Under the pieces are notes generated by a model that was not told where the DNA came from, made no database searches, and saw only the letters and a program-made list of their open reading frames with translations. Positions 1 to 12,640 of a stretch of 64,000 bases of DNA are shown one piece after another. A program made the translations under genes and the position numbers. Source of the DNA: Gammaproteobacteria bacterium (GTDB lineage: Bacteria > Pseudomonadota > Gammaproteobacteria > Steroidobacterales > Steroidobacteraceae); contig DAHXNV010000009.1 in the NCBI GenBank assembly GCA_027365225.1, positions 1 through 64,000 of the forward strand, written 5' to 3'. Position 1 is the stretch's first letter; each line of letters begins with the position of its first letter.

Positions 1-1806
<1,806 letters not shown>

Positions 1807-1893
1807 GTACAGAATCCCGCTTCGCCGTTCAAGTATCGCGCCGCAGGCGGCGCAATGGAGCCGCGTATTGTACGCACACGGCCCCGTTCAATC

Positions 1894-2313
1894 CTAATGG
1901 GTGGCGGCGCCTCGAAAATCAAGCGGCTGCGCGGCGAAAAACAGCCCCGGCGCGTGGGCGAAATCGAACGTCCGGCGGCTGAGACCGGCCATGGCCGTGA
2001 GGCGCTGGCCGAGCGCATCGAGCCGGATCATGTCGGCCTGCACGCCGCCCACCTGTATGGCCAGGGCTTGCGCGCGCGCCTGCATCCGGGCGCGGAGGTC
2101 ATCGAGTTCAGCGCATTGCGCGGCCAGGACATTCATCCAGTGCCGGGTCCGCGCCAGCGCCGTATCCGTGTTGCGACCGAAGGAAAGCCCGAGCGCGAAT
2201 GCTCCGCCGGCGAGCGCCAGCACCGCGGCGAGCAGCGCGCCGGCGGCGAGCCACGCGAGCGCGCCCACCCGGGGCCGGCGCATCGCATCGAAGTCCTCGC
2301 CCCGCTCGCTCAT
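1894..2313 (-). pseudogene. Truncated M23-family (LytM-type) protein, catalytic domain missing
   Basis: The 139-residue product has a short cytoplasmic start, one membrane segment (about residues 14-36) and a helical, coiled-coil-like stretch ending in GQRLTAMAGLSRRTFDF. This matches the N-terminal half of the M23 peptidase usually encoded between dciA and secA in gammaproteobacteria, which carries on through a glycine/proline linker into a zinc peptidase domain. Here it stops at DFRGAATH, and only 87 bases separate the stop from secA, so the roughly 170-residue domain is deleted rather than hidden by a frameshift. The ATG at 2311-2313 has a GAGGGG upstream. It may still make a membrane-anchored coiled-coil protein, or be decaying. 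Confidence 0.75.
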
Positions 2314-2389
2314 GACCTGTGACCCCTCGACCGGCACGTCACGTGTAGACTGCCCTGGGTCCGGGTCTGCTGCGTGACCGGGTGGGACT

Positions 2390-2743
2390 ATGCCGAAATT
2401 CACCAGGGGGTACAAGCGAGGCACGCGCGCCGTCCTCAGGCACTCATCGGCGCCGCGCGCGATCGGCGAGCTCCTGGCGCGCAAGACACCGGCACTGTCG
2501 CAGATCGACGACCAGGCGGCGCGTCAGGCATTCTGGCGCAGTTGGTTGGCCGCCCACCTGCCCGATACCCTCGGCGCGCACTTGACCGGCGCGGTCGAGC
2601 GCGACGGAGCCCTGACGTTGTTTGTCGACTCGAGCGCCTGGGCCGCGCGATTGCGCTATGCGCTGCGCGAACTCGAGCCCGGCATCCAGGCCGCGCGCGC
2701 GGGCGTGGTAAAGGTGGCGGTTCGCGTGCTGCCGCGAGCCTGA
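2390..2743 (+). CDS. dciA: DciA-family (DUF721) replicative helicase loader
   Basis: A 117-residue DUF721 protein. DciA is the ancestral loader of the DnaB helicase in bacteria that lack DnaC or DnaI. The N-terminus is basic (MPKFTRGYKRG); the core carries the family pattern WxxWLAAHLPDTLGAHL followed by LTLFVDSSAWAARLRY, a KH-like fold. Location supports the call: in Pseudomonas the same gene lies between the M23/secA pair and lpxC. Its stop is two bases from the end of the convergent lpxC, and it is divergent from the truncated M23 gene with about 75 bases between. Confidence 0.88.
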   Translation: MPKFTRGYKRGTRAVLRHSSAPRAIGELLARKTPALSQIDDQAARQAFWRSWLAAHLPDTLGAHLTGAVERDGALTLFVDSSAWAARLRYALRELEPGIQAARAGVVKVAVRVLPRA

Positions 2744-2745
2744 CC

Positions 2746-3660
2746 TCAGGCGCCGAGCGCCGGCGCCTCCACGTAGGACACGGGCGCCTCGTCATACGAA
2801 TCGAACGCGACCGTTTCCCACGCCGCCGCATCGGCGATCAACGCGCGCAGCAGCTTGTTGTTGAGTTCGTGGCCGGACTTGTAGCCGCTGAACTCGCCGA
2901 TCAGTCCGTGGCCGAGCAGGTACAGATCCCCGATCGCATCGAGAATCTTGTGCTTGACGAACTCGTCCTCGTAACGCAGGCCGTCCTCGTTCAGCACGCG
3001 GAAATCATCGAGCACGATGGCGTTGTCGAGATTGCCGCCGAGGGCGAGATTGCGCCGGCGGAGCGACTCGAGGTCGCGCAGAAACCCGAAGGTGCGCGCG
3101 CGACTGACTTCCTTCAGGAACGAGGTGCTCGAGAAGTCCATCGATGCGCGCTGCGCGCGCCGCTTGAACAGCGGATGGTTGAACTCGATCTCGAAATTGA
3201 CCTTGAAGCCGTCAAAGGGGGTGAACTCGGCCCACTTGTCCCCGTCGGTGACCCGCAGGCTCTTCTTGATGCGGATGAAGCGCTTGGGCGCGGCCAGCTC
3301 CTCGATGCCCGCCGATTGCAGCAGAAACACGAACGGGCCGGCGCTGCCGTCCATGATCGGCACCTCCGGGGCCGAGAGCTCCACCACCGCATTGTCGATC
3401 CCGAGCCCGGCGAACGCCGAGAGCAGATGCTCGACCGTGGAGACGCGCGCCTCGCCCTTGCACAGGGTCGTGCCGAGCATGGTGTCGCTGACGTTCTCGG
3501 CGTGGGCCCGCACCTCCGCCGGTGCGGGCAGATCCGTCCGCCGGAAGACGACGCCGGAGTCCGCGGGCGCCGGCCGCAGCGTCATCAGCACCTTTTTACC
3601 GGTATGCAAACCCACGCCGGTCGCGCGAATCGCATTCTTCAGGGTTCGTTGTCCAATCAT
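2746..3660 (-). CDS. lpxC: UDP-3-O-acyl-N-acetylglucosamine deacetylase
   Basis: LpxC catalyses the committed step of lipid A synthesis, deacetylating UDP-3-O-acyl-GlcNAc in the cytoplasm. The 304-residue protein has the usual length. Zinc ligands are visible at H78 (TVEHLLSA), H237 and D241 (HKILDAIGD), with the catalytic-loop histidine H264 in GHELNNK. The N-terminal [11 protein letters not shown] is typical and fixes the start. It follows ftsZ on the same strand after 156 bases, as in E. coli and Pseudomonas. A hairpin at 3777-3809 lies in the gap, so lpxC may be partly independent of the dcw transcript. Confidence 0.98.
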   Translation of the reverse strand: MIGQRTLKNAIRATGVGLHTGKKVLMTLRPAPADSGVVFRRTDLPAPAEVRAHAENVSDTMLGTTLCKGEARVSTVEHLLSAFAGLGIDNAVVELSAPEVPIMDGSAGPFVFLLQSAGIEELAAPKRFIRIKKSLRVTDGDKWAEFTPFDGFKVNFEIEFNHPLFKRRAQRASMDFSSTSFLKEVSRARTFGFLRDLESLRRRNLALGGNLDNAIVLDDFRVLNEDGLRYEDEFVKHKILDAIGDLYLLGHGLIGEFSGYKSGHELNNKLLRALIADAAAWETVAFDSYDEAPVSYVEAPALGA

Positions 3661-3776
3661 GTCTCGTTTTTCTGCAAGTCGCGCGGGCGGCCCGCTGCGG
3701 CGGGAATGGCCCGCTACCGTACCATAGCGGCGCCTTTTACTCCATGTCGCCGGGGCGCGCCACGACCGCCGGCACA

Positions 3777-3809
3777 GTTCGCCCGCACCCGTGCGGCCCC
3801 GTGGCGAAC
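3777..3809. repeat. Inverted repeat (stem-loop) after ftsZ
   Basis: GTTCGCC at 3777-3783 pairs with GGCGAAC at 3803-3809, with an inner CGCA/TGCG extension. It starts eight bases after the ftsZ stop, on the way to lpxC. No run of T follows on either strand, so it is more likely a transcript-processing or partial-termination element than a complete intrinsic terminator. Confidence 0.45.
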
Positions 3810-3816
3810 CGGCGGC

Positions 3817-5022
3817 TCAGTCCGCCTGCCGGCGCAGGAAGGCCGGAATGTCGAGCAGGTCATCCGGGGCGATGCCCTGACGCAATCCGTCGCCCACGGC
3901 CCGCTGGCGCTGCACCGTCGGCCGGTCGAGCTGGGCGTAGTCGCTGCTCGAGGGCGCAGTGCGACGCACCACACGCATCGGCGCCTCGGCACGCGCCTCG
4001 CGCGCCGGGGCCGCTTCCCGCTCGCGGCTCGCGCCGATCGTGGGCCGGGCGGTGCTCGGAATGGCCGGACAGCCGAGCCCGGTCGCCACCACCGTGACGC
4101 GCACCAGATTGGACATATCCGGATCGATCACCGTGCCGACCACCACCGTGGCGTCCTCCGAGGCAAACTCCTTGACGATCTGACCGACCTCCTGGAACTC
4201 CCCGATCGACAGGTCCATGCCCGCGGTAACGTTGACCAGGATGCCGTGGGCCCCGGCCAGGTTGATCTCCTCCAACAGCGGCGAGGAAACCGCGGCCTCG
4301 GCGGCCGCGCGCGCGCGGCCCTCGCCGCTCGCCGTGCCAGTGCCCATCATGGCCATACCGGTCTCGGACATCACGGTCCGCACGTCGGCGAAGTCCACGT
4401 TGATCAGGCCCGGCCGGGTGATCAGCTCGGCGATGCCCTGCACCGCCCCCTGCAACACCTGATTGGCCGACTTGAACGCGTCGAGCAGCGTCGTCTGCGC
4501 CCCGAGCACGGTGAGCAGCTTCTGGTTGGGAATGGTGATGAGGGAGTCGCAGTACTTGCCGAGTTCGGCGATGCCGTGATCGGCCACGTGCGAGCGCTTT
4601 CCGCCCTCCATCTCGAAGGGCCTGGTCACCACCGCCACGGTGAGAATCCCCATCTCCTTGGCGACCTGTGCCACCACCGGAGCGCCACCGGTGCCGGTGC
4701 CCCCGCCCATGCCGGCGGTGATGAACAGCATGTCGCAGCCCTTGATCAACTCGACGATGCGGTCGCGATCCTCCATGGCGGCCTGCCGGCCGACCTCCGG
4801 GTCGGCGCCCGCGCCGAGACCCTTGGTTATGTTGCTGCCGATCTGCAGCGCGGTTTTCACCTTCGCGTGCTTCAGCGCCTGCGCGTCGGTGTTGACACAC
4901 ATGAATTCCACGCCGTCGATTCCGGTCGTCAGCATGTGCGCGACGGCGTTGCCGCCCCCGCCACCGACACCGATGACCTTTATCACGGCGCTCTGGTTGT
5001 AGCCATCCATCAGTTCAAACAT
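3817..5022 (-). CDS. ftsZ: Cell division GTPase FtsZ
   Basis: FtsZ polymerises into the cytokinetic ring. The 401-residue protein shows the tubulin signature GGGTGTGG (106-112; the usual last residue is Ala), the T7 loop [11 protein letters not shown] and the C-terminal peptide [15 protein letters not shown] that binds FtsA and ZipA. I start it at ATG 5020-5022 (MFELMDGYN) because GAGGAA stands seven bases upstream and the sequence matches family N-termini; an in-frame ATG 39 bases upstream is less likely. It lies 45 bases after ftsA, at the end of the dcw run. Confidence 0.98.
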   Translation of the reverse strand: MFELMDGYNQSAVIKVIGVGGGGGNAVAHMLTTGIDGVEFMCVNTDAQALKHAKVKTALQIGSNITKGLGAGADPEVGRQAAMEDRDRIVELIKGCDMLFITAGMGGGTGTGGAPVVAQVAKEMGILTVAVVTRPFEMEGGKRSHVADHGIAELGKYCDSLITIPNQKLLTVLGAQTTLLDAFKSANQVLQGAVQGIAELITRPGLINVDFADVRTVMSETGMAMMGTGTASGEGRARAAAEAAVSSPLLEEINLAGAHGILVNVTAGMDLSIGEFQEVGQIVKEFASEDATVVVGTVIDPDMSNLVRVTVVATGLGCPAIPSTARPTIGASREREAAPAREARAEAPMRVVRRTAPSSSDYAQLDRPTVQRQRAVGDGLRQGIAPDDLLDIPAFLRRQAD

Positions 5023-5067
5023 TGCGCGTTCCTCGATGTTGAGCAATTCGGATTGATTCACTCACGA

Positions 5068-6303
5068 TTAGAAATTCCCCTGAAACCACGCCCGCATGCG
5101 GTTGATCGTCGCCTTGGCGTTGCCGCCGCGCGCACGCGCCCGCCGCGCGGGCAAGAGATTGTCCCGGGCATACAGCAGCAGCCCCACGCCGGTGGCATAG
5201 ATCGGGTTGCGCACCACGTCGGCGAGCCCCTGGATCTGCTGCGGCAGCCCGAGGCGCACCGGCAGATGAAACACCTCCTCGGCGAGCTCGATGACGCCCT
5301 CCATGCGGGCGCTGCCGCCGGTGAGCACCACGCCGGCGACCACCAGCTCCTCGAAGCCGCTCCTGCGCAGCTCCTCGCGCACCAGGCCGAACAGCTCCTC
5401 GTAGCGCGGCTCGACGACCTCGGCGAGCGTCTGGCGGGCGAGCCGGCGGGCCGGACGGTCGCCGACGCTCGGCACCTCGATGGTCTCGTCGGGGTTGGCG
5501 AGCTGCGAGAGCGCGCACGCGTAGCGGATCTTGATGTCCTCGGCATGCTGCGTGGGGGTGCGCATCGACACCGCGATGTCGTTGGTGACCTGATCGCCGG
5601 CGATCGGAATCACCGCCGTGTGGCGGATCGCCCCCTGGGCGAACACCGCGATGTCGGTGGTGCCGCCGCCGATGTCGACCATGCACACCCCGAGGTCCTT
5701 CTCATCCTCGGTGAGCACCGCGAAGCTCGAGGCGAGCTGCTCGAGCACCACGTCCTCGACCTCGAGCCCGCAGCGCTTGATGCACTTCTCGATGTTCTGC
5801 GCGGCGCTCTCGGCGCCGGTGACGATGTGCACTTTCGCCTCGAGGCGCACGCCGGACATGCCGATCGGATCGTGGATGCCCTCCTGGCCGTCGACCACGA
5901 ACTCCTGCGGCAGCACGTGCAGGATCTTCTGGTCGGCCGGAATGGCGACGGCGCGGGCCGCGTCGATCACGTGCTCGACGTCCCCCGGAGTGACCTCGCG
6001 GTCGCGGATCGCCACCACCCCGTGCGAGTTGAGGCTGCGCACGTGGCTGCCGGCGATGCCGGCGAACACCGCATGGATCTCGCAGCCGGCCATCAGCTCG
6101 GCTTCCTCCACGGCGCGCTGAATGGACTGCACGGTCGACTCGATGTTGACCACCACGCCCTTCTTCAACCCGCGCGAGGGTTGCGAGCCGACGCCCAGCA
6201 CCTCGATGGCGCCGTTCGGCCCGACCTCCCCGACCAGGGCGAGAACCTTGGAAGTGCCGATGTCGAGGCCGACAATCAGGTCGCGGTCGGTTCGCTTTCG
6301 CAT
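5068..6303 (-). CDS. ftsA: Cell division protein FtsA (actin-like)
   Basis: FtsA tethers FtsZ filaments to the inner membrane and recruits later division proteins. The 411-residue protein opens with RDLIVGLDIGTSKV (phosphate-1 of the actin/HSP70 ATPase fold), has the phosphate-2 segment MVDIGGGTTDIAVF, and ends with a basic amphipathic helix (TINRMRAWFQGNF) of the kind that inserts into the membrane. It starts nine bases after the ftsQ stop. Confidence 0.97.
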   Translation of the reverse strand: MRKRTDRDLIVGLDIGTSKVLALVGEVGPNGAIEVLGVGSQPSRGLKKGVVVNIESTVQSIQRAVEEAELMAGCEIHAVFAGIAGSHVRSLNSHGVVAIRDREVTPGDVEHVIDAARAVAIPADQKILHVLPQEFVVDGQEGIHDPIGMSGVRLEAKVHIVTGAESAAQNIEKCIKRCGLEVEDVVLEQLASSFAVLTEDEKDLGVCMVDIGGGTTDIAVFAQGAIRHTAVIPIAGDQVTNDIAVSMRTPTQHAEDIKIRYACALSQLANPDETIEVPSVGDRPARRLARQTLAEVVEPRYEELFGLVREELRRSGFEELVVAGVVLTGGSARMEGVIELAEEVFHLPVRLGLPQQIQGLADVVRNPIYATGVGLLLYARDNLLPARRARARGGNAKATINRMRAWFQGNF

Positions 6304-6312
6304 CGCGGCCTC

Positions 6313-7056
6313 CTATACCGCCGGCGCATGATGGCGCCAGCCAATGGCAAAACCGTTCATGTAACGCATGTCGACGTACGCAATCGCGTGCGCGCGCCGC
6401 TTGACGATCGCCAGCGCCACGTCGACGAACTTGTCGAATCGCGAGTCCAGGTCGGACCGTCCCAACCTGACGCGGATCCCGTCGTTCAGGGTGAACTTCC
6501 ACGTGCCCCGCGCGCTCAGCGCCAGCGAGGCGATCGCAACGCCGCTCGAGGCGAGCTCACCGCGCATGGCCAGATAGCGGCGCATCACCTGCCCGGAGGT
6601 GCCGGGCGGCCCCGACAGGCGCGGGAGCGCCGCCGGCGGATCGGTCAGGCCGGTCACGAACACCTTGCCGGCGCGGTTGACCAGGCCATCGCCGTTCCAA
6701 CAGGCCGCCGCGACCTGTTCGCCGATGCGCACCGCGAGCGCATCGGGCCACATGCGCCGCACGCTCACCGTCGCGACCCAGGGCAGCGCCGCGACGGCCG
6801 CGCGCACCCGGCGCAGGTTCACCGTCAAGAGCCCCGAGCCGAGCGCGACATCGGCGACGGCCCGCTCGACCGCCAGGGGCGAGACGTGGCGGAACGCGCC
6901 GGTCACCCGTACCGCCCGGATCGGGCGATCGAGCGCCCACAACACCCCGAGCAGGGCCGCGAGCACGGCCGCGGCGCGCAGCAGCCGGCGCCCCCGGCGC
7001 CGCGGCCGCGCCGGGCCCACCGCTTGCCTGCGTCGATTGCCGCCACGGTGTCTCAT
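6313..7056 (-). CDS. ftsQ: Cell division protein FtsQ
   Basis: FtsQ is the bitopic inner-membrane hub of the FtsQLB divisome subcomplex. The 247-residue protein has a basic N-terminus (MRHRGGNRRRQ), one transmembrane segment near residues 22-40, then a POTRA domain beginning RAVRVTGAFRHVSPLAVERAV and the FtsQ beta domain. The ATG at 7054-7056 overlaps the ddl stop as ATGA, which decides the start over longer in-frame alternatives. Confidence 0.95.
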   Translation of the reverse strand: MRHRGGNRRRQAVGPARPRRRGRRLLRAAAVLAALLGVLWALDRPIRAVRVTGAFRHVSPLAVERAVADVALGSGLLTVNLRRVRAAVAALPWVATVSVRRMWPDALAVRIGEQVAAACWNGDGLVNRAGKVFVTGLTDPPAALPRLSGPPGTSGQVMRRYLAMRGELASSGVAIASLALSARGTWKFTLNDGIRVRLGRSDLDSRFDKFVDVALAIVKRRAHAIAYVDMRYMNGFAIGWRHHAPAV

Positions 7057-8036
7057 GGTTTGGCCGCACCCTCGGCCGCGCGGCGCGTGAAGCTCGTCTC
7101 GAGCACGCGCCAGACGAGCTCGTCGAAATCGATGCCGATGGCGTGGGCGGCCTTCGGCACCAGCGAATGGCTGGTCATGCCGGGCACGGTGTTGATCTCG
7201 AGCAGCAGCGGCCGGCCCGTGGCGTCGGTCATGAAATCCGCCCGCCCCCAACCCTCGGCGCCCGCGGCCGCGAAGGCCGCGCGCGCGAGGCTCGCCAGAT
7301 GCCGCTCGGCCGGCTCGGACAAGCCTGAGGGACACAGGTAGCGGGTGTCCTCGCGCACGTACTTCGCCTCGTAATCGTAGAAGGTGCGCGGTGTCTCGAT
7401 CCGGATCGACGGCAGCGCCTCGCCCTGCAGCAGCGCCACGGTGTACTCCGCGCCGCTCACCCACGACTCGGCGAACACGCAGCGCTCCACGGCGCGCGCG
7501 GCGGCGTAGGCGGCCGGCAGGTCATCGGCGCGCTCGACCTTGCTCATGCCGACGCTCGATCCCTGACTGCAGGGCTTGACGATCATCGGCAGGCGCAGCC
7601 GCTCGAGCGCATGCTCGAAGTCCTGCGGACCGTTGAGCTCGAGCGCCGCCGGGGTGGGCACCCCGCACGCGTGGGCCAGACGCTTGGTGCGCAGCTTGTC
7701 CATGGTGATCGCCGAGCCCATGACGCCCGAGCCGGTGTACGGCACGCCCAGATACTCCAGCGCCCCCTGCACCGTTCCGTCCTCCCCGCCCGGCCCGTGC
7801 AGGGCGATCCACACCCGCTCGAAGCCCAGCCCCGGGAGCTCCAGCAGCGAGCGCTCGCGCGGATCGAACAGCTCGGCGGCCACGCCGCGGCGCCGCAGCG
7901 CCGCCAGCACCGCCGCGCCGGACAGCAGCGAAATCTCCCGCTCGCTCGAATCGCCCCCGGCGAGCACCGCGACCCGGCCGAACTCGGCGCTCGATGCGGC
8001 ACGACGCAGCCAGGTCGGGTCGTAATTCAGACGCAT
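7053..8036 (-). CDS. ddl: D-alanine--D-alanine ligase
   Basis: Makes the D-Ala-D-Ala dipeptide that MurF adds to UDP-MurNAc-tripeptide. The 327-residue ATP-grasp protein has the N-terminal VAVLAGGDSSEREISLLSG, the loop HGPGGEDGTVQG (Pro where E. coli DdlB has Arg), YTGSGVMGSAITMDK and the metal-binding C-terminus LLEINTVPGMTSHSLVP. The ATG at 8034-8036 overlaps the end of murB by 10 bases; its own stop overlaps ftsQ. Placement between murB and ftsQ matches DdlB. Confidence 0.97.
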   Translation of the reverse strand: MRLNYDPTWLRRAASSAEFGRVAVLAGGDSSEREISLLSGAAVLAALRRRGVAAELFDPRERSLLELPGLGFERVWIALHGPGGEDGTVQGALEYLGVPYTGSGVMGSAITMDKLRTKRLAHACGVPTPAALELNGPQDFEHALERLRLPMIVKPCSQGSSVGMSKVERADDLPAAYAAARAVERCVFAESWVSGAEYTVALLQGEALPSIRIETPRTFYDYEAKYVREDTRYLCPSGLSEPAERHLASLARAAFAAAGAEGWGRADFMTDATGRPLLLEINTVPGMTSHSLVPKAAHAIGIDFDELVWRVLETSFTRRAAEGAAKP

Positions 8037-8932
8037 CGGCGTACCTCCCCCACGATGCGCACCTCCGGACGGAGCGTCAGGCCATGCGCGCGCTCGACGG
8101 TTTCCTGCACGCGCCGGATCAGGGATTCGATGTCGTTGGCACTCGCCGTGCCGTGGTTGATGATGAAGTTCGCGTGCTTGCTCGAGACCGACGCGCCGCC
8201 GACGGCCGCACCCTTCAGACCGCTCGCCTCGATCAGACGCGCGGCGTGATCGCCCGGGGGGTTGGTGAACACCGAGCCGCAGCTCCACTCGCCGATCGGC
8301 TGGGTTGCGCGGCGCCGCTCGAGCAGCTCCCGCACCGCCGTCTCGCTCCCCGCCGGCGCCGTCTCGAAGCGCAGCGTCGCGGCGAGGAACCCTTCCTCGG
8401 GCGCCGGGGGATCGACCTGCCGATAGCCGACGCGATACTCGGCGGCGGGCCGCCGGTGCTCGCGGCCGCGGCGATCGAGGGTCTCGACCTCGATCACGTG
8501 CGGCCAGGTCTCCTCGCCGAACGCCCCGGCATTCATGGCCAGGGCGCCGCCGAGCGTGCCCGGAATGCCCGCGAAGAACGCCGCCGGACCCAGGCTCCAC
8601 TTGATGCACTGGCGCGCGATGCGCGCGCAGGCCACGCCGCATTCGCCATACACCGAGGTCTCGCCGCGCCGCTCGAGCCGATCGAGCATCCCTTGGGTGC
8701 TGATCACCACACCGCGAATGCCGCCGTCGCGCACCAGAAGGTTGCTGCCGAGGCCGAGCCAGAGCAGCGGCACCTCCGCCGGCAGGTCGCGCAGAAACTC
8801 CGCCAGATCGGCCCGGCCCTCGGGCGTGAAGAACACCTCGGCCGGGCCGCCGACATGCCACGAGGTATGGCGGCTCATCGGCTCCTCGCGCCGGATCCGC
8901 GCCAGGAATTTCTCGGGCACCGCGCAGCTCAT
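8027..8932 (-). CDS. murB: UDP-N-acetylenolpyruvoylglucosamine reductase
   Basis: FAD- and NADPH-dependent reductase making UDP-MurNAc, the product of the second Mur step. The 301-residue protein has the FAD-binding pieces [29 protein letters not shown] and [18 protein letters not shown], the catalytic-serine segment [13 protein letters not shown], and [16 protein letters not shown]. The form is the shorter type II, unlike the longer E. coli MurB, which is also encoded away from dcw. The start overlaps the murC stop as ATGA. Confidence 0.97.
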   Translation of the reverse strand: MSCAVPEKFLARIRREEPMSRHTSWHVGGPAEVFFTPEGRADLAEFLRDLPAEVPLLWLGLGSNLLVRDGGIRGVVISTQGMLDRLERRGETSVYGECGVACARIARQCIKWSLGPAAFFAGIPGTLGGALAMNAGAFGEETWPHVIEVETLDRRGREHRRPAAEYRVGYRQVDPPAPEEGFLAATLRFETAPAGSETAVRELLERRRATQPIGEWSCGSVFTNPPGDHAARLIEASGLKGAAVGGASVSSKHANFIINHGTASANDIESLIRRVQETVERAHGLTLRPEVRIVGEVRRCV

Positions 8933-10374
8933 GCGTCACTCCGGGGCGCGAGCACGGCGGGCAGCGTCTGGATCAGCCCGTGTGCGACCGCGCTGATGTT
9001 GCCCGCGCCCATGGTCACGACCAGATCGCCGTCGCGGATCACGTCGCGCAGCGCATCGGCCAACTCCTCCACGCGCTCGACGAACAGCGGCTCGACCTGG
9101 CCGCGGCTGCGCACCGCGCGGCAGATGGCGCGCCCGTCCGCACCGGCGATCGGCTCCTCGCCGGCCGCATAGACCTCCGTGACCAGCAACACCTCCACGC
9201 TCGAGAGCACCTTGCCGAAATCGTCGATCAGATCGCGCGTGCGGGTGTAGCGGTGCGGCTGGAAGGCGAGCACGATGCGCCGGCGCGGATACCCCTGGCG
9301 CAGCGCCTCGAGCGTCGCGGCCACCTCGGTCGGGTGATGGCCGTAATCGTCGACGAGGACGATCGTCCCGGCGCCGGTGACGATGTCGGCCACGTGCTGC
9401 AGCCTGCGGTCGATGCCCTGGAATTGCGCCAGCGCCGCGCAGATCGCCGCATCCTCGACGCCCAGATCCGTAGCCACCGCGATCGCCGCCAGCGCATTGA
9501 GCACGTTGTGGGTGCCGGGCAGGTTGACCAGCACCTCCAGCGGCGCCCCCGAGGGACGGCTCACCGCGAAGCGGGTCTGCAAGCCCAGACGGCGCACATC
9601 GACGGCGCGCACGTCGGCATCGGCGCTCAATCCGTAGGTGAGCACGTGGCGGGCGACCCGCGGCAGAATCTCGCGCACGCGCGCGCAGTCCAGGCACAGC
9701 ACCGCCAGGCCGTAGAACGGCAGGTTGTGCAGAAAATCGACGAAGCTCTGCTCGAGCCGGGCGAAGTCCCCGCCGTGGGTGGCCAGATGATCGTTGTCGA
9801 TGTTGGTGACGACCGCCACCAGCGGCTGCAGATGCATGAACGACGCGTCGCTCTCGTCGGCCTCGGCCACGAGGTAGCGTCCCGAGCCGAGCCGCGCGTG
9901 GCTGCCGGCGCTCTTCAGCCGCCCGCCGATCACGAAGGTCGGATCCTCGCCGGCTTCGGCGAGGATGCTGGCGATGAGGCTGGTGGTGGTCGTCTTGCCG
10001 TGCGTGCCGGCGACCGCGATCGCATCGCGGAAACGCATCAGCTCCCCGAGCATCTCGGCGCGCGAGACCACCGGAATGCGCTGCGCCAGCGCGGCGGCGA
10101 CCTCCGGGTTGCACTTAGGGATCGCTCCCGAGACCACCAGCACGTCGGCCCCGGTGATGTGGTGGGCGGCGTGCCCGATGGCAACATGCGCGCCAAGCGC
10201 CGCCAGGCGCTCGATCACCGCGCTGTTGCGCACATCCGAGCCCTGCACACGGTACCCGAGGTTCAGCAGGACCTCGGCGATGCCGCTCATGCCGCTGCCA
10301 CCGATGCCGACCAGGTGGATCGTCTCGATGCGCCGCATGCGGTCGAAGCCGCTCGGGAGGCCGGTGCGGCTCAT
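8929..10374 (-). CDS. murC: UDP-N-acetylmuramate--L-alanine ligase
   Basis: Adds L-Ala to UDP-MurNAc, the first amino-acid ligation of the cytoplasmic peptidoglycan pathway. The 481-residue protein carries [18 protein letters not shown], the ATP loop [14 protein letters not shown], the metal/ATP segment EADESDASF and the ligase motif [11 protein letters not shown] with [10 protein letters not shown]. The ATG at 10372-10374 forms an ATGA overlap with murG; an internal start at [11 protein letters not shown] is possible but lacks that coupling. Confidence 0.97.
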   Translation of the reverse strand: MSRTGLPSGFDRMRRIETIHLVGIGGSGMSGIAEVLLNLGYRVQGSDVRNSAVIERLAALGAHVAIGHAAHHITGADVLVVSGAIPKCNPEVAAALAQRIPVVSRAEMLGELMRFRDAIAVAGTHGKTTTTSLIASILAEAGEDPTFVIGGRLKSAGSHARLGSGRYLVAEADESDASFMHLQPLVAVVTNIDNDHLATHGGDFARLEQSFVDFLHNLPFYGLAVLCLDCARVREILPRVARHVLTYGLSADADVRAVDVRRLGLQTRFAVSRPSGAPLEVLVNLPGTHNVLNALAAIAVATDLGVEDAAICAALAQFQGIDRRLQHVADIVTGAGTIVLVDDYGHHPTEVAATLEALRQGYPRRRIVLAFQPHRYTRTRDLIDDFGKVLSSVEVLLVTEVYAAGEEPIAGADGRAICRAVRSRGQVEPLFVERVEELADALRDVIRDGDLVVTMGAGNISAVAHGLIQTLPAVLAPRSDA

Positions 10375-11450
10375 GCGGCCCTCCCCAGCAGTTGCACACA
10401 GCGCTCGGCGAACGCCTCGGCGGCCTCGGGACGGGCGAGCGAGCGGGCCCGCACGGCCATCTCGATCAGCCGGCTCCGATCGGCGCACAGGCGCTCGAGC
10501 TCCCCGGCCAGCCGCTCGGCCGTCAGTTCCCGCTCGACAATCAGCACGGCCGCGCCCTGGCGCACCAGCAGCCGCGCGTTGCATGTCTGGTGATCGTCCA
10601 CCGCGGCCGGAAACGGCACCAGCACCGCGCCGATCCCGGCGGCCGCCAGCTCCGAGACCGTGAGCGCCCCGGCCCGGCAGATCACCAGATCCGCCCAACC
10701 GTACGCCTCGGCCATGTCGGCGATGAATGGCTGCACGTCGGCGGCCACGCCGGCCTGCGCGTAACTCTCGCGGCACGCATCGCGCCAGCGCGCGCCGGCC
10801 TGGTGGCGCACCTCGAAGCGCGCGCCCGCGCGCGCCAGCGCGTACGGCACCACGGTATTGAGCCGCACCGCGCCCTGACTGCCGCCGATCACCAGCAGGC
10901 GCACCGCGGCGGCGCGCCGGGCCAGCCGCACGCCGGGCTCGGGCAGCGCGCTGATCTCGCGCCGCACCGGATTGCCGATGGCGCGCGCGTGCACGTGGGC
11001 GGCGAAGGTGCCGGGGAACGCCTCGAGCACCTCGCGGGCAAGCGGCGCAAGCGCCCGGTTGGTGAAGCCGGCGACGGCATTCTGCTCGTGGATCAGCAGC
11101 GGCCGCCGGGTGAGCCACGCCGCGATGCCGCCCGGTCCGGTGACGAAGCCGCCGAGTCCCACGACCACGCGCGGGCGGCGCCGGCGCATCACCCCGAGGG
11201 CCTGCCACAGCGCCACGGTGAGCCGCCATGGCGCGGCGAGGCGCGTGCGCCAGCCCTTGCCGCGCAATCCGCCGACCGAGAGCCACTCGATGGCAATGTC
11301 CTCGGCCGGCACCACTTGCGCCTCGATGCCGCGCCGGGTACCGAGCCAGATGACCTCCACGGAGCGCTCGCGCAGGCGGCGCGCCAGCGCCAGCCCCGGG
11401 AACACGTGCCCGCCGGTGCCGCCCGCCATGATGAGTACCGGCCCCTTCAT
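10371..11450 (-). CDS. murG: Lipid II synthase, GlcNAc transferase MurG
   Basis: Transfers GlcNAc from UDP-GlcNAc to lipid I on the inner face of the membrane, completing lipid II. The 359-residue GT28 protein shows [55 protein letters not shown] and [15 protein letters not shown]. It overlaps ftsW and murC by ATGA at both ends, placing lipid II synthesis beside the septal polymerase gene. Confidence 0.98.
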   Translation of the reverse strand: MKGPVLIMAGGTGGHVFPGLALARRLRERSVEVIWLGTRRGIEAQVVPAEDIAIEWLSVGGLRGKGWRTRLAAPWRLTVALWQALGVMRRRRPRVVVGLGGFVTGPGGIAAWLTRRPLLIHEQNAVAGFTNRALAPLAREVLEAFPGTFAAHVHARAIGNPVRREISALPEPGVRLARRAAAVRLLVIGGSQGAVRLNTVVPYALARAGARFEVRHQAGARWRDACRESYAQAGVAADVQPFIADMAEAYGWADLVICRAGALTVSELAAAGIGAVLVPFPAAVDDHQTCNARLLVRQGAAVLIVERELTAERLAGELERLCADRSRLIEMAVRARSLARPEAAEAFAERCVQLLGRAA

Positions 11451-12640
11451 GCCGCGCTCTGGCTGTTGGCCGGGGTCGCGCCGCGGGTCTCGATCAGCGT
11501 CTCGTGGTGGATGCGCAGCACGATCCCGACCCACACCAGCGTCGTGATCATGTTCGATCGCCCGTAGCTCATCATCGGCAGCGGCAACCCCTTGGTCGGC
11601 AGCACCCCCATGTTCACCCCGATGTTGATGAACGCCTGCATGCCGAGCCACAGGCCGAACCCGGCGGCCAGCAGCTGATGGAAGACGAGGCCGGCGCGTC
11701 CGGCGCGCGCGGCGATCTGGAACGACCGCCAGATGAGCGCGACGAACAGCGCGATCGTGAGCAGCGCGCCGGCAAGGCCGAGCTCCTCGCACAGCACCGC
11801 GAACAGGAAGTCGGTGTACGCCTCGGGCAGATAAAAGAGCTTCTGCACGCTGTTGCCGAGTCCGACACCGAACAATTTGCCGCGGCCGATCGCGATCAGC
11901 GACTGGGTCAGCTGGAAGCCGCTGCCGTAGGGCTGGGCCCACGGGTCGAGAAAGCCGGTCAGTCGCCGCAGGCGGTATGGGGAGGTGATCGCGAGCACGG
12001 TGAAGGCGAGCGTGGCGAGCAACGTGATCGCCACCACGTGGCGCGGGCGCGCGCCGGCGAGGAACAGCATGCCGAAACCGGTGGCGAACAGCACGAGCGC
12101 GCCCCCGAAGTTCGGCTCCCCGAGCATCAGGGCCGCGAACAGCGCCAGCATCCCGAGCGGCTTGGCGAGACCGCCGAACGAATCGGCCAGCTCGTCCTGG
12201 CGCCGCGCGGCATAGCTCGCCACGTAGATCAGCACCAGGATGCGCGCCAGGTCGGAGATCTGGAAGCTGAAACCGGCCAGGTGCAACCAGCGCCGCCCGC
12301 CGTTGACCCGCTCGCCGAGTCCCGGAACCAACACCGCCAGCAGCAGCAGCGTCGCCATCACCAGCAGCGCGGGCGAGAGCCGCTCGAGGCGCTCGCATTT
12401 GAGGCAGAACGCCGCGATGCCGCCGGCCACGCCGATCAGCACGGCGATCAGCTGCCGCTCGATGAAGTAGAACGGGTTGCCGGTGTCGCGCCCGGCGATG
12501 GAAATCGACGCCGAGGTGAGCATGATCAGCCCGAACAGCAGGATCGCCAGCACCAGCGCGAGGGTCACCGGATCGACGAACACGGCGCGGCCCCGCACGC
12601 TCGAGCGCGCGAACGACATCGCGGTCCGCTGCGCACTCAT
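11447..12640 (-). CDS. ftsW: Septal peptidoglycan polymerase FtsW (SEDS family)
   Basis: A SEDS glycosyltransferase that polymerises lipid II with FtsI during septation. The 397-residue protein has about ten hydrophobic segments. Family motifs are [62 protein letters not shown] and a late loop reading [12 protein letters not shown], where the commonest form in the family is SYGGSS. The ATG at 12638-12640 overlaps the murD stop as ATGA. Confidence 0.96.
   Translation of the reverse strand: MSAQRTAMSFARSSVRGRAVFVDPVTLALVLAILLFGLIMLTSASISIAGRDTGNPFYFIERQLIAVLIGVAGGIAAFCLKCERLERLSPALLVMATLLLLAVLVPGLGERVNGGRRWLHLAGFSFQISDLARILVLIYVASYAARRQDELADSFGGLAKPLGMLALFAALMLGEPNFGGALVLFATGFGMLFLAGARPRHVVAITLLATLAFTVLAITSPYRLRRLTGFLDPWAQPYGSGFQLTQSLIAIGRGKLFGVGLGNSVQKLFYLPEAYTDFLFAVLCEELGLAGALLTIALFVALIWRSFQIAARAGRAGLVFHQLLAAGFGLWLGMQAFINIGVNMGVLPTKGLPLPMMSYGRSNMITTLVWVGIVLRIHHETLIETRGATPANSQSAA

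Noticed and set aside
3777-3809. Stem-loop after ftsZ as a full intrinsic terminator
   Set aside because: No T run follows on the ftsZ strand; recorded only as an inverted repeat.
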